39,776 nucleotides of DNA from Ruminococcus bromii (GCF_002834235.1 NZ_NNBY01000046.1:1-39776); one strand, 5' to 3'. Numbered from the stretch's first letter, positions 16,053 to 25,727 are shown. Notes: generated by a model not told the origin, from the letters alone. Program-made: numbers and translations.

Positions 16053-17169
16053 TTAGCTCCGAATGAAAAAATTAAATCCGGTTTCGTATTCTTTTTTATG
16101 TTCAATAGGTTCGCATATATTGGATATTTTACCGTACGAAACACTTATGTCAATTGTTTTGTATGTTTGACCTTTTTTGTCGATAACAAATGTCATACAG
16201 GGGTACAGACTGTATTTCGGGTTTCCGAGATTATCATTAGCATAGTATATTTTTGAGATTGCCGAAGCCTTATAGATAAGAGATTTGTCGTATAATTTAC
16301 TGATTGAATCTCCAACCTTTAGATTATTTATTGCGTCAACCTCTTTCGTGGTTAATAACAAATCGTCATAGAAAATTGACAGAGAGAAATACAATGAAAA
16401 TATTTTTGAATACTTTAGTTATTTTTAGATGAATTTTTCTGCCTTTCATCCGCTCGTTTCCTCTGATTTTAATCAGAACCGCAATTGCCCACAGCAACAA
16501 CAGTGCCATAACTATAAAAGAAATTGCCGTGTAGCACCACTCATTGACTGCCGAATACTCAATATTTTCATATGCAAACAGACTGTCAATATACGCAATC
16601 GGACCTTTTGTGATGATAGTCATAATCGCATAAACCGCCGGTTGGAAGATTGACGAAAATTTGATTATAAGAAGAAATGAGCCTTGCAATGTTATTGAGA
16701 TTGCAGACATTAAAACCTGAAAGCCAAGCGATATTATGATGAAGATTGCAACCGATTTGTGACTTTTCTTTTGACTGTAAATTATCATCACCGTGTATGT
16801 GGCAAGAATTATCAGCGACCAAAAATCAAACATTGCGTAATGCGTCAAGTTTGAATATTCTGCAACATAGCAGAATAGCGGTGATGCGTTTACAGTTGCC
16901 ATAAAAAGTGCGGTAACAGCCACAAGACAAATGAATGTGAATACTCCATGATATTTATTTTGGTGCAGAGCATTTAATGGAACAGCGGTGTCCTCGGGAT
17001 TGCCCATTTCTTCGGTGGCACGCTTTTCGGCTTCTTCTTTTGAATATCCTATGTCAACATAATAGTCGATTTTGTCAAGCAAGTGCGATTCAAGCTCCGC
17101 TGTGATTAGCGTTCGGGAGTGTTTGTCACTAATTTGTTCGGCAACCTTTTCTATAAAACCGTTAGTCAT
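16053..17169 (-). pseudogene. HAAS-domain membrane protein, frameshifted
   Basis: The first frame (17169 to 16366, 267 residues) has an N-terminal HAAS/permease-prefix helical domain (1-65, with YSKEEAEKRATEEMGNPEDTA) and several membrane helices. It stops abruptly after FLSVN. The next frame continues without a ribosome site or ATG from about 16380 to 16053 with a soluble tail (VDAINNLKVGDSI ...). Dropping one T from the TTTT run near 16378 would join the frames into about 370 residues. This is a recent one-base insertion, a slippage-controlled gene or a sequence error. The start has AAAGGAGGG. The N-terminus is almost identical in DNA to the intact paralogue upstream. Confidence 0.72.
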
Positions 17170-17195
17170 ACTATCCCTCCTTTCAGAGTTTTCGT

Positions 17196-18587
17196 TTAAT
17201 CACAATAATCAGTAACTTTTTCGTCCTCTATGGTCAGGTTCTTAAAGAAAAAGTTTGAGCCGTCATCAGAAGTATCATCGTATCCTTTAAAATAAATTGT
17301 AAAGTTTATTTCATATACTGTTTTCTTCTTATCTCGATAATATGTTTTGCATATTCCATTAGCCCATTTTAAAAGTCCCGATTCTTTTATGCTTTCAAAG
17401 TCATCTCCCTTGTCAATCTTTTTGATTGCATCTACATCGGACAAAATTTCGGGAGTTTTATCGTATATATCCCTCTCATTAATGAAAGCTCCTACGCTTT
17501 CATCGTATGTAATAAATTCATTGCTCAAATTGTATGAAAGGGTTGTGTATCTTCCGTTATTATCCATACCAGAATCAACCGATATTATGCCGCCTTTGCC
17601 GTAAAATTCGGCAGGGGTTTCTGTATCTTCATAGTATCCCTTAAGCGTCAGTTCATCTATAAATTCAGACTTATCTCGTGTTAAATCTGCATTAAGAACA
17701 TATTCCGACATTCCTTCACGGCTTGCAGAATAGCTGTTGCCTGTTGCAAAATCATTGACAGTTCTATATGCTGTGGCAGTGACCGTTATAATAAGATTTA
17801 CGGACAAAAATACGCTTGCACATATTTCTATAAGGCGGATAGGTATGTTGTATTTTTTACGATTGTCAACTCTTTCTGCTTTCAATATTTTAATGAAAAG
17901 TATGATTGACCATATTATAAATATTAACCCTAAAATATAGGGTAAAACATTAAAACAGAAAGAATCGGTTTCGGCAGGAACTGCAATAAAAATACATTCT
18001 GAATATGCGCCAAATCCCTCTGTAACTGTTTTTACAATTGCGTACATTGCTGGCTGGTAAAAATAAAACATATTCGGCGGTGCTGTTGATGTGAGTGCAG
18101 CCTCGTTGTAATCGTAAATAATAACGGAGAAAAATTGCAGGATAAAAGAAATCGCCACAAATAACGGAATGATTTTAATGTGCTTTTTTCTTGCCAATAT
18201 TAACATTACAACATATGCAATCAGAAAAGCGAGCGAAACAAAATCGCATAGTATGCTGTGTCTGTATGATTGGTTATCGTAGCTGTATATAAAAGCGTCA
18301 CGAAACCATATTGTGCAGAAGAACATCAGTATTATAACACCGCAACAGATAAATGACAGCAGGTCACGAAAGTTATTGTTGTGCAGAGCATTTAACGGAA
18401 CAGCCGTGTCCTCGGGATTGCCCATTTCTTCGGTTGCACGCTTTTCGGCTTCTTCTTTTGAATAGCCAATGTCAACATAATAGTCGATTTTGTCAAGCAA
18501 GTGCGATTCAAGCTCGGCCGTGATTAGCTTTCGGGAGCGTTCATCTTCAATTTGCTCGGCTACTTTGTCAAGAAATTTATTCTTCAT
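17196..18587 (-). CDS. HAAS-domain membrane protein (permease prefix domain type)
   Basis: 463 residues. The HAAS helical domain (1-65) is followed by about five or six membrane helices (roughly 75-290), then a soluble C-terminal domain of some 170 residues facing the outside or the cytosol. Proteins of this type are encoded with PadR regulators in Firmicutes; their role is membrane-stress or envelope signalling, but the mechanism is poorly known. GGGAGGGG precedes the ATG. It is the first gene of the PadR operon, 26 bases before its frameshifted paralogue. Its first 180 coding bases match that paralogue almost perfectly while the rest has diverged, as if by gene conversion. Confidence 0.83.
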   Translation of the reverse strand: MKNKFLDKVAEQIEDERSRKLITAELESHLLDKIDYYVDIGYSKEEAEKRATEEMGNPEDTAVPLNALHNNNFRDLLSFICCGVIILMFFCTIWFRDAFIYSYDNQSYRHSILCDFVSLAFLIAYVVMLILARKKHIKIIPLFVAISFILQFFSVIIYDYNEAALTSTAPPNMFYFYQPAMYAIVKTVTEGFGAYSECIFIAVPAETDSFCFNVLPYILGLIFIIWSIILFIKILKAERVDNRKKYNIPIRLIEICASVFLSVNLIITVTATAYRTVNDFATGNSYSASREGMSEYVLNADLTRDKSEFIDELTLKGYYEDTETPAEFYGKGGIISVDSGMDNNGRYTTLSYNLSNEFITYDESVGAFINERDIYDKTPEILSDVDAIKKIDKGDDFESIKESGLLKWANGICKTYYRDKKKTVYEINFTIYFKGYDDTSDDGSNFFFKNLTIEDEKVTDYCD

Positions 18588-18619
18588 ACTACCCCTCCCA
18601 TTTCTATAATACCTCGCAG

Positions 18620-18652
18620 TTCTATATACATAGATTGTCTATGCATATAGAA
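18620..18652. promoter_or_regulatory. Palindromic operator, probably for PadR
   Basis: 15-base arms TTCTATATACATAGA (18620-18634) and TCTATGCATATAGAA (18638-18652) with a 3-base centre and one mismatch. It lies just upstream of the HAAS gene and overlaps the -10 box. PadR proteins bind AT-rich dyads of this kind. Confidence 0.75.
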
Positions 18653-18677
18653 TAATACATTTTTAAAGTATAGTCAA
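18649..18677 (-). promoter_or_regulatory. Promoter of the HAAS/padR operon
   Basis: Read leftward: TTGACT (18677-18672), 17-base spacer, TATTCT (18654-18649). The -10 overlaps the palindromic operator, so occupancy would block transcription. Confidence 0.75.
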
Positions 18678-18742
18678 GGGGGAAGGTAAAAATTTTCAAG
18701 TGGAATTTTATAATAAATCAAATTATATAAAAGCCGCAAAGC

Positions 18743-18803
18743 TATTGTCATACAGTAGCGGCGAACCTTGTTCGCCATTTGTTTTGTGTGTAAACACAAA
18801 ACA
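18743..18803 (+). repeat. Two-hairpin intergenic repeat, copy A
   Basis: Core CAGTAGCGGCGA followed by two adjacent hairpins: GGCGAACC ... TTCGCC and TTTTGTGTG/ACACAAAA. Same layout as the copy at 21221-21284, but with different paired bases inside the stems. Confidence 0.65.
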
Positions 18804-18844
18804 ATAAATATTTGTATTGAATTTGTTGTTAAATAATCATTTTG

Positions 18845-18896
18845 CCCCAAGCTTACGCTTGTGACGATTGGCGAACACGGTTCGCCGCTACAAATG
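18845..18896 (-). repeat. Two-hairpin intergenic repeat, copy C (inverted)
   Basis: Inverted relative to copy A: TAGCGGCGAACCGTGTTCGCC plus CAAGCGTAAGCTTG when read leftward. Copies A and C together make a roughly 150-base unit with inverted ends. The gap 18653-19047 has no gene and consists of these repeats and the fbp terminator. Confidence 0.6.
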
Positions 18897-18948
18897 AATA
18901 CATAATTTCCATAATATCAAAACATTTTTGTAAAACATAAAAATTCAT

Positions 18949-18979
18949 CAAGGCGGGCGTCCAATGAACGCCCCTACAG
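18949..18979 (-). repeat. Short hairpin repeat, copy D
   Basis: Read leftward: TGTAGGGGCGTTCATTGGACGCCC, a single hairpin related in layout to the other copies (GTAG followed by a GGCG-type stem). Confidence 0.5.
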
Positions 18980-18992
18980 AATTGATACAGAA

Positions 18993-19029
18993 AAACACGG
19001 CTTGTTCATTTTCCGAACAAGCCGTGTTT
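18993..19029 (-). terminator. Terminator of fbp
   Basis: 15-base perfect stem AAACACGGCTTGTTC/GAACAAGCCGTGTTT with a 7-base loop and TTTTT on the minus strand, 18 bases past the fbp stop codon. Confidence 0.88.
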
Positions 19030-19047
19030 CATATCAAAATATTTAAA

Positions 19048-21030
19048 TTACTGTTCTTTCAGAACACCGTTGCGGTAGGCGCAGAGGAGCATTGAAAGTC
19101 CTTCAATGCGGTTACGGATTGTCTGACCGTCATCGGTTTGTGCAACACGGATTCGGTTTTCCGAGGTGTCAAAAACTTTTGTTGTTGAGAGAATGTCCTT
19201 GTTTGATTTGATTGCGTTGTCAATTCCCGCAAAGGGTTCGTGGGTGACAATTCGCATACCGTAGGAATTATAGACAAGCGTGTAGCCCGCCGTGCCTGTT
19301 TTGTCCTGATATGCTCTGCAAAATCCGCCGTCAATCACAATCAGCTTGCCGTTAGCCTTTATCGGACTTTCGCCCTTTTTGCGGATAACGGGAACATGAC
19401 CATTGATTATGTGACCGTGATTTTCCGAAAGACCGAATTCTTTCAAAATCTTCACGCAGGCGTCTTCATCGTGATAGAGCGTGTAGTAATGGTTGCGTGT
19501 TTCCGTGTGGGTTTCGGAATCGTCAATAAAGAAACGCTCAAACGAACACATCTTTTCTCTGCCGAAAAGCGGTGAATGTTTTCCGCACCAGAGATACCAC
19601 ATATAGTCGTTGCCCTTTTGCCTTTCGGGAGAATTTTCGGGGGCAGAGTGTCCCTGACGAACAATCTTTTCAAGCTCATCAAGCAATGCTTTTCCCGAAA
19701 GCACACAGCTGCCCGTGTCAAATTCCATAAAACTGCCGTCTTTATTCATCGGAATACAGCCGTGGAGCAAAAGATTGTTGTTGCAACACTTGTACATTCC
19801 GCCCTTGGCAAACAGAAAATCAATGTGTCTTTTCAGCTTTTCACTTGCCATAAAGGCATTTTTAAGCTGTTCCATAACCCGTTTTTCCGTCTTTGTCAGT
19901 TCATACGGATAGTCATGGTCAACTGTGGGGAAGAAGGTGTCGGAAATCGGATACTTCTTTTCGCCGACAGTTACGGTCGCATTTTCAAAATCAATCTTGT
20001 CAAGCAATCGCCTGTCGCTCATATTAAAGTTAGGATTGCGGCTGACAAGCTGACCTTCAAGCTTAAAGAGAATAACGGCAATCGCCTTGTGCATATCGGC
20101 AACAAGCAACGGATCGTTTGAGGTGTAGGGCGAATCCGCAAAAGGACCTTTTGGCATAAAGCGTTCAACATTTCCGCCGCCGTAAACATCCTTTGCAAAA
20201 AGCGAGAGGTCACGCAGACTTATTCCGTAGCCGACCTCGATTGTGTCAAGATTGCCGTATGAAAATGCGTTGTTAAGTGCAGCGGCAATGCAAGCCATAC
20301 TGCCCGATGCCGCACCCATCCAAAGAATATCGTGATTGCCCCACTGAATGTCAACACCGTGGTGCATCATAAGGTCGTCAAGCACAATGTCAGGTCTTGC
20401 ACCTCTGTCGAAAATGTCGCCGACAATGTGGAGCTTGTCAACAATAAGTCTTTTTATCGTGTCACAAAGCGAGAGTATGAAAACATCGGCTTGTCCTGCC
20501 TCAATAATTGTGTGCAGAATATTTTCGTGGTAGGTTTCACGGTCTTTTTTGCCTGAATCACCGAACATAAGCTCCTCAATGATGTAGGCATAATGCTTTG
20601 GCAGAGTTTTACGAACCTTGCTTCGTGTGTATTTTGAAGAAATGTGTCGGCAGATTGCAAGCAATCTTATGAGTGTTAATCTGTACCATTCTTCAATGTC
20701 GGTTATTTCGCTTTTGTAAACACTGAGTTTTTCCTTTGGATAATAAATCAGCGTTGCAAGCTCGGCACGCTGTTCGGATGTGAGAGTATTTGAAAAAAGG
20801 TCGTCAATCTTTTCTCTGATTGAACCCGATGCGTTGTTGAGAATATGTCTGAATGCCTCGTGCTCACCGTGAATATCGGAAAGAAAATGTTCCGTACCTT
20901 TCGGCAAATCAAGGATTGCGTGAAGATTAATCATCTCTGCCGCCGCCGACTGAATGTTCGGATACTGCTCCGAAAGTGCCTCAAGATAGAGAATATTTTC
21001 CTGCATTTGCTTTTCATCGTAATGTTTCAT
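19048..21030 (-). CDS. fbp: Fructose-1,6-bisphosphatase class III
   Basis: 660 residues, close to the usual length of Firmicute class III enzymes. It hydrolyses fructose-1,6-bisphosphate to fructose-6-phosphate in gluconeogenesis. The calcineurin-like metal site is clear: FLSDIHGEHEAF, VGDIFDRGARPD and QWGNHDILWMG, with later family blocks (NGHVPV, VIDGGFC). The N-terminal PNIQSAAAEMINLHAILDLPKGTEHF matches the family. The start at 21030 is chosen for GGAGG upstream; the longer in-frame extension to 21081 has no such site. It is monocistronic, with its own promoter at 21065-21093 and terminator at 18993-19029. htpG is upstream in the same direction but behind its own terminator. Confidence 0.96.
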   Translation of the reverse strand: MKHYDEKQMQENILYLEALSEQYPNIQSAAAEMINLHAILDLPKGTEHFLSDIHGEHEAFRHILNNASGSIREKIDDLFSNTLTSEQRAELATLIYYPKEKLSVYKSEITDIEEWYRLTLIRLLAICRHISSKYTRSKVRKTLPKHYAYIIEELMFGDSGKKDRETYHENILHTIIEAGQADVFILSLCDTIKRLIVDKLHIVGDIFDRGARPDIVLDDLMMHHGVDIQWGNHDILWMGAASGSMACIAAALNNAFSYGNLDTIEVGYGISLRDLSLFAKDVYGGGNVERFMPKGPFADSPYTSNDPLLVADMHKAIAVILFKLEGQLVSRNPNFNMSDRRLLDKIDFENATVTVGEKKYPISDTFFPTVDHDYPYELTKTEKRVMEQLKNAFMASEKLKRHIDFLFAKGGMYKCCNNNLLLHGCIPMNKDGSFMEFDTGSCVLSGKALLDELEKIVRQGHSAPENSPERQKGNDYMWYLWCGKHSPLFGREKMCSFERFFIDDSETHTETRNHYYTLYHDEDACVKILKEFGLSENHGHIINGHVPVIRKKGESPIKANGKLIVIDGGFCRAYQDKTGTAGYTLVYNSYGMRIVTHEPFAGIDNAIKSNKDILSTTKVFDTSENRIRVAQTDDGQTIRNRIEGLSMLLCAYRNGVLKEQ

Positions 21031-21064
21031 CAAGTCCGCCTCCGAAAAAACTTTTACTGAAATC

Positions 21065-21093
21065 AGTGTATCACAACGCAAAAATTATATCAA
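21065..21093 (-). promoter_or_regulatory. Promoter of fbp
   Basis: Read leftward: TTGATA (21093-21088), 17-base spacer, TACACT (21070-21065) with an upstream TG (extended -10). Confidence 0.6.
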
Positions 21094-21135
21094 TATTATT
21101 GCAAAAGATTTTGCGGAATTTTCTGCAAAAACAAA

Positions 21136-21170
21136 ACACCCGATTTCCGTTTTGGTCGGAAATCGGGTGT
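21136..21170 (-). terminator. Terminator of htpG
   Basis: 14-base perfect stem ACACCCGATTTCCG/CGGAAATCGGGTGT with a 7-base loop. The minus strand continues TTTTGTTTTTG. Confidence 0.85.
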
Positions 21171-21220
21171 AAAATGTTTAGTTTAGTGTGAGATTTGTGA
21201 TTTGCACCTGTATCGGCGGT

Positions 21221-21284
21221 TATTGCCGTACAGTAGCGGCGATCAGTGATCGCCATTTGATTTGCGGCAAACGCAAATCAACAA
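21221..21284 (+). repeat. Two-hairpin intergenic repeat, copy B
   Basis: CAGTAGCGGCGA, then GGCGATCAGTGATCGCC and GATTTGCG/CGCAAATC. It shares the flanks and the ATTTG spacer of copy A, but both stems carry different, still complementary bases. It ends one base before the htpG stop codon. Confidence 0.65.
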
Positions 21285-21285
21285 T

Positions 21286-23166
21286 TTACATAATCGAACA
21301 AACAAGGTCTGTGTATTCGGACGGATTTTCAAGCGGAAGTCCTGCGATTAGAAGTGCCTGACTGTAGAGAACCTCGGCATACTTCTTTGCTCTGTCAACA
21401 TCGCTCTTGATAAATTCTTCCATCTTCTTAACGGCAGGGTGTGAAAGGTTAAGCTCAAGCACACGCTGAGCCTTCATATTTGCGTCAGGCTGAACTGAGT
21501 TGAAATACTTTTCCATTTCAAATGAAATACCGCCCTTTGCCGTAAGGCAAACAGGATGTGAAACAAGTTTCTTTGATGCGGTAACTTCTGCAACCTTGTC
21601 ACCGAGTGTTTCCTTAACAAATGTAAGAAGTGCGTCCTTGTTTTCTTCATCCTCTTTATTTTCTTCGGTTTCAATGCCGAGGTCATCGTTCATTGCCGAA
21701 CAGAATTTCTTTTCTTTATATGTCATGAGTGACTGTAGAGTAAACTCGTCAATCTCCTCTGTGCAGTAAAGAATTTCGTAACCCTTTGAGCGGATAAGCT
21801 CTGTCTGCGGAAGTGTGTCGATTGCAGCGGCATTTTCGCCTGTTGCAAAGTAGATGAACTTCTGGCCTTCTTTCATTCTGTCAACATATTCCGAAAGCGT
21901 AACAAGCTTTTTCTCGCTTGAAGAATAGAACATAATAAGGTCCTGAAGTTCTTCCTTGTGCATACCATAGTCCGAAACAACACCGTATTTAAGCTGTCTG
22001 CCGAATGCGGTGAAGAATTTTTCGTAATTCTCACGGTCATTCTGAAGCATTGAAGTAAGCTCGTTTTTAATCTTCTTTTCAATGTTCTGAGCAATTGTAA
22101 TGAGGTGACGGTCATGCTGGAGCATTTCTCTTGAAATGTTGAGCGAAAGGTCTGCGCTGTCAACAATACCCTTTACAAAACGGAAGTGCTCGGGCAAAAG
22201 CTCTTCGCAGTTATCCATAATAAGCACACCGCTTGAATAGAGCTGAAGTCCCTTTTTGTATTCCTTTGTGTAGTAGTCATAAGGAGCAACAGACGGAATA
22301 AAGAGCAATGCCTTGTAGGTTACAACACCCTCAACAGAAGTTACGATAGTTTTAAGTGGCTTGTCCATAGCCATAAATTTTTCACTGTAGAACTTGTCGT
22401 ATTCTTCCTGAGTAACATCTTTCTTTCTTCTCTGCCAAAGAGGAATCATGCTGTTGAGTGTTACGGTTTCCGTGTAATCCTCATATTCGGGCTTGTCGCT
22501 GTCCTTGGTTTCTTCCTTAACTCTGCTTTTTGTCATATCCATAACAATCGGGTAGCGGATGTAGTCGGAATACTTCTTGACAAGTCCCTGTATTCTGTAC
22601 TGCTCAAGGAATTCGTCATAATTTTCATCGTCTGTGTTATCCTTGATTTCAAGAATAATCTCTGTGCCGGCATTTTCCTTTTCAATCTCGCTGATTGTGT
22701 AGCCGTCTGCACCGCTTGACTGCCAGCAATATGCCGTATCCTCACCGTACTTCTTTGTGTTTACGGTAATCTTCTTTGCAACCATAAATGCCGAGTAGAA
22801 ACCAACACCGAACTGACCGATAATGTCAATGTCGTCTTGCTTTTCTTCCATGCTCTGCTTGAATTTGAGTGAGCCTGAGGATGCGATTGTGCCGAGGTTG
22901 TTTTCAAGGTCATCCTTGTTCATGCCGATACCGTTATCCGTGATTGTAAGAGTACGGCTTTCTTTGTCGGGCTTTAAAACGATTTTGAAATCGCCTCTGT
23001 CAAGACCGACCTTGTCATCGGTAAGAGAAATGAAGCAAAGCTTGTCGATAGCGTCGCTTGCATTTGAAATAATCTCACGAAGAAAAATTTCTTTGTGAGT
23101 GTAAATTGAGTTAATCATAAGGTCGAGAAGTCTTTTTGACTCTGATTTAAACTGTTTCTTTGCCAT
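21286..23166 (-). CDS. htpG: Chaperone HtpG (Hsp90 family)
   Basis: 626 residues, normal for bacterial Hsp90. It is an ATP-dependent homodimeric cytosolic chaperone for stressed or metastable proteins. The GHKL ATPase domain shows [21 protein letters not shown] and the lid glycines [13 protein letters not shown]. The middle domain has [13 protein letters not shown] and ISREMLQ, followed by the C-terminal dimerisation region. ATG 23166 is chosen because AAGGAAG precedes it; an in-frame ATG at 23184 lies upstream of that site. It has its own promoter at 23263-23291. No CIRCE element was seen, so heat regulation is not evident from the sequence. Confidence 0.97.
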   Translation of the reverse strand: MAKKQFKSESKRLLDLMINSIYTHKEIFLREIISNASDAIDKLCFISLTDDKVGLDRGDFKIVLKPDKESRTLTITDNGIGMNKDDLENNLGTIASSGSLKFKQSMEEKQDDIDIIGQFGVGFYSAFMVAKKITVNTKKYGEDTAYCWQSSGADGYTISEIEKENAGTEIILEIKDNTDDENYDEFLEQYRIQGLVKKYSDYIRYPIVMDMTKSRVKEETKDSDKPEYEDYTETVTLNSMIPLWQRRKKDVTQEEYDKFYSEKFMAMDKPLKTIVTSVEGVVTYKALLFIPSVAPYDYYTKEYKKGLQLYSSGVLIMDNCEELLPEHFRFVKGIVDSADLSLNISREMLQHDRHLITIAQNIEKKIKNELTSMLQNDRENYEKFFTAFGRQLKYGVVSDYGMHKEELQDLIMFYSSSEKKLVTLSEYVDRMKEGQKFIYFATGENAAAIDTLPQTELIRSKGYEILYCTEEIDEFTLQSLMTYKEKKFCSAMNDDLGIETEENKEDEENKDALLTFVKETLGDKVAEVTASKKLVSHPVCLTAKGGISFEMEKYFNSVQPDANMKAQRVLELNLSHPAVKKMEEFIKSDVDRAKKYAEVLYSQALLIAGLPLENPSEYTDLVCSIM

Positions 23167-23262
23167 AAAAATCTTCCTTTTCATAATAATACATAAATTA
23201 AGAAGCCTTGTTCAAAACCGCAATTTGCATAGCTTTTCACACAAGCCTCTCATTAAACTATA

Positions 23263-23291
23263 ATTATACTACAAAAGGTCAACTGTTTCAA
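23263..23291 (-). promoter_or_regulatory. Promoter of htpG
   Basis: Read leftward: TTGAAA (23291-23286), 17-base spacer, TATAAT (23268-23263), about 100 bases before the start codon. Confidence 0.78.
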
Positions 23292-23344
23292 TATATAAAA
23301 AGTCCGAATGTGTCATATAGGGCGAATTTTGGTGAAATTTGTCA

Positions 23345-23373
23345 TTGCAATGGCGGCGTTTTCGTTTTATAAT
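23345..23373 (+). promoter_or_regulatory. Promoter of the LTA-synthase-like gene
   Basis: TTGCAA at 23345-23350, 17-base spacer, TATAAT at 23368-23373; divergent from the htpG promoter. Confidence 0.78.
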
Positions 23374-23411
23374 CTACTTAATAACTGCATTGGAAAAGAA
23401 AGGAGAATTAA

Positions 23412-25508
23412 ATGACATATTCAGATGGTACAAACAGCGGATTTTCAAGAAGAAATCACTATGTGGGACAGCCTGCCGTAAAGGTCGGAAGTTCAAATTT
23501 TGACTACTACAGAAAGCCTGAAAAAAGTCATGGCTTTGCAAAGAGAGTCGCATTTTTTGCGTACTTTCCGCTTTTGATTCTATGGCTTGAAACCGACCTT
23601 AAAATTGCGTCGGGGTTTGATGTGCTCGGCGGTTTTGCTTTCACATTCCTGTTCACAATCGTGCTTTCGGCGGTACTTGTTTTGTTGTGTTCTTTTTCAA
23701 AACGCAGAGGGGTAAACAGAGGAATTGCAACCGTACTCACGGCGGCGCTGACGATATGGTACGGTGTGCAGATGATATACTATAATGTTTTCGGCACAAT
23801 GGTTGTTGTAAGCAGCGTTACAAACGGCGGTGCAGGGCAGGCATTCAATTCAATTGATATGATCATGACTGCGATAACAAGCAGAATTGTGTTTGTTGTT
23901 TTACTTTTTGTTCCGCTTGCTTTCTTTATAATTTTCGGCGGAAAGCTGTTTGACTTTTCAAAAGTAAAGTTAAAGGGTAAGCTGATTGTGCTTTTGGTTG
24001 CGGTGGTTTTTCAGATCGGAACTGTCCTTGCGGTAGGCATTGACCGTGCTTCTTCCGACACAAAGAGCAACTACAATCTTTATTACGGTGAATTGCAACA
24101 GGTTGCCGTGTGTGAACGCTACGGACTTTACACAATGCAAAGGCTTGACATCAGCCACCTTATGTTCGGTTACAAATCAAATATACGCACAAACAGCAAG
24201 CCGAAAAATAAAGAATCGACTGCCGATGAAATTATAAAAACAGAGCAGAAAGCTCAGATTATGAGTGCTGATTTTTCAAAGCTTACAAAGAGTACAAATA
24301 ATGATGAGTTAAAGTCGCTTTATGAATATTTTGACAGCGAAGAACCGAGCAATACCAACGAATACACGGGTATGTTCAAGGGCTACAACATAATTTTCAT
24401 TACAGCCGAAAGCTTTTCGCAGTATGCAATTGACAAGGATCTGACTCCGACACTCTGCAAAATGTATAACGAGGGATTTCAATTTGAAAATTACTATTCG
24501 CCTGCGTGGGGTGTAAGCACAACTGACGGTGAATATGCAAATCTTACGGGCTTGATTCCAAAATCCGGTGTGTGGAGCTTTTCAAAGTCAGCCGAAAATA
24601 ATGTAAGTTTCCCGTTCACTCTCGGTGAGCAGAGCAGAAAACTCGGTTACAAAACAGTTAACGCTTACCACAATCACACCTATGATTACTACGACAGGGA
24701 CAAGTACCTTACAAATATCGGCTATGACTACTCTGCAATCGGAAAAGGTCTTGACCTCGGTGAAAATGTGTGGCCGAATTCCGACCTCAAGATGATGCAG
24801 AAAACTGTTGACGATTACATAAATTCCGACAGCTTTAGTGTTTATTATATGACGGTCAGCGGTCACGGCGGATATTCATACAACACCATGAGCGAACGCA
24901 ACGCAGACCTTGTAAAAGACCTGAAATACAGCGATGAGGTCAAGGGCTATCTTGCCGCAAACATTGAGCTTGACAAGGCAATGGAATATCTTCTTGCAAG
25001 ACTTGAAAAAGCAGGCAAGCTTGACAACACCCTTATTTGCCTTACGGACGACCATTATCCGTATTCGCTTGATGAATTTGACGGTGTGTCCGAACTTGCG
25101 GGGCACAAGGTTGACACAACCTTTGAACAGTACAAAAATGCATGGCTGTTGTGGAGCGGTTCAATGAAAAAGCCCGTCAAGGTTGACACATACTGTTCAA
25201 GCCTTGATATTCTGCCTACGCTTTCAAATATGCTCGGCCTTGAATATGACAGCAGAATGTTGGCAGGTACGGATGTTTTCGGAAACAAAGAACCGTTCGT
25301 TGTGTTTGCCGACAGAAGCTGGATTTCCCAGAACGGAAAATACAATGCGTCAACAGGCGAATACACCGCTTTCAAGGGTGCAAAGGGCAAGGATGATATT
25401 GACGAACTCAATAACAAATGCAACAACCTCTTTACCGTTTCAAGAATGATTCTCGACAACAATGTTTATGCCGAGGCTTTCGGTGATACCCATGTTACGG
25501 GAAAGTAG
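23412..25508 (+). CDS. LTA synthase family protein (membrane sulfatase-like)
   Basis: 698 residues. A cytosolic N-tail of about 45 residues is followed by roughly five membrane helices up to about 215, a linker, and an extracellular alkaline-phosphatase/sulfatase-fold domain (about 320-670). Family residues are in place: NIIFITAESF with the metal Glu near 333, the catalytic Thr in GVSTTDGEYANLTGLIP (about 369), SGHGGYS (His near 484) and LTDDHYPY (about 545-550). Such enzymes transfer glycerol-phosphate from phosphatidylglycerol to glycolipid or other acceptors at the cell surface. AAAGGAG precedes the ATG. Whether it makes true lipoteichoic acid or modifies another polymer is not decidable; the longer N-tail is unusual. 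Confidence 0.9.
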   Translation: MTYSDGTNSGFSRRNHYVGQPAVKVGSSNFDYYRKPEKSHGFAKRVAFFAYFPLLILWLETDLKIASGFDVLGGFAFTFLFTIVLSAVLVLLCSFSKRRGVNRGIATVLTAALTIWYGVQMIYYNVFGTMVVVSSVTNGGAGQAFNSIDMIMTAITSRIVFVVLLFVPLAFFIIFGGKLFDFSKVKLKGKLIVLLVAVVFQIGTVLAVGIDRASSDTKSNYNLYYGELQQVAVCERYGLYTMQRLDISHLMFGYKSNIRTNSKPKNKESTADEIIKTEQKAQIMSADFSKLTKSTNNDELKSLYEYFDSEEPSNTNEYTGMFKGYNIIFITAESFSQYAIDKDLTPTLCKMYNEGFQFENYYSPAWGVSTTDGEYANLTGLIPKSGVWSFSKSAENNVSFPFTLGEQSRKLGYKTVNAYHNHTYDYYDRDKYLTNIGYDYSAIGKGLDLGENVWPNSDLKMMQKTVDDYINSDSFSVYYMTVSGHGGYSYNTMSERNADLVKDLKYSDEVKGYLAANIELDKAMEYLLARLEKAGKLDNTLICLTDDHYPYSLDEFDGVSELAGHKVDTTFEQYKNAWLLWSGSMKKPVKVDTYCSSLDILPTLSNMLGLEYDSRMLAGTDVFGNKEPFVVFADRSWISQNGKYNASTGEYTAFKGAKGKDDIDELNNKCNNLFTVSRMILDNNVYAEAFGDTHVTGK

Positions 25509-25525
25509 TTTAATGCTCAAATTTG

Positions 25526-25727
25526 CATTGACTGCAAGGCGAAAATAAAGTAAAATAGAACATGACAAATCCATACGGCGACAGTCAACTTTGGCTGCTG
25601 CCGTATTCTGTATATGAAATAAATAACCCAAAACAAAAATTGAGATGATTTTTTGAAAATATATAAAACTGCCTTAGTTTGTTTAATAACCTGTGCGGTT
25701 GCATTTTTCGGCTGTTCGTGTTCATTG
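25526..25727 (+). repeat. 202-bp direct repeat, copy 1 (leader and signal peptide)
   Basis: Matches 26952-27153 with only two mismatches and no gaps. It covers the intergenic region, an imperfect ATACGGC ... GCCGTAT hairpin and the first 25 codons of the transglutaminase-like lipoprotein. Confidence 0.9.

Noticed and set aside
16053..16394. Independent 113-residue gene
   Set aside because: Its only start is a TTG inside the upstream frame with no ribosome site; better read as the tail of the frameshifted HAAS gene.
18743..18979. CRISPR array
   Set aside because: Units are unevenly spaced, in both orientations, and have no unique spacers of constant length.
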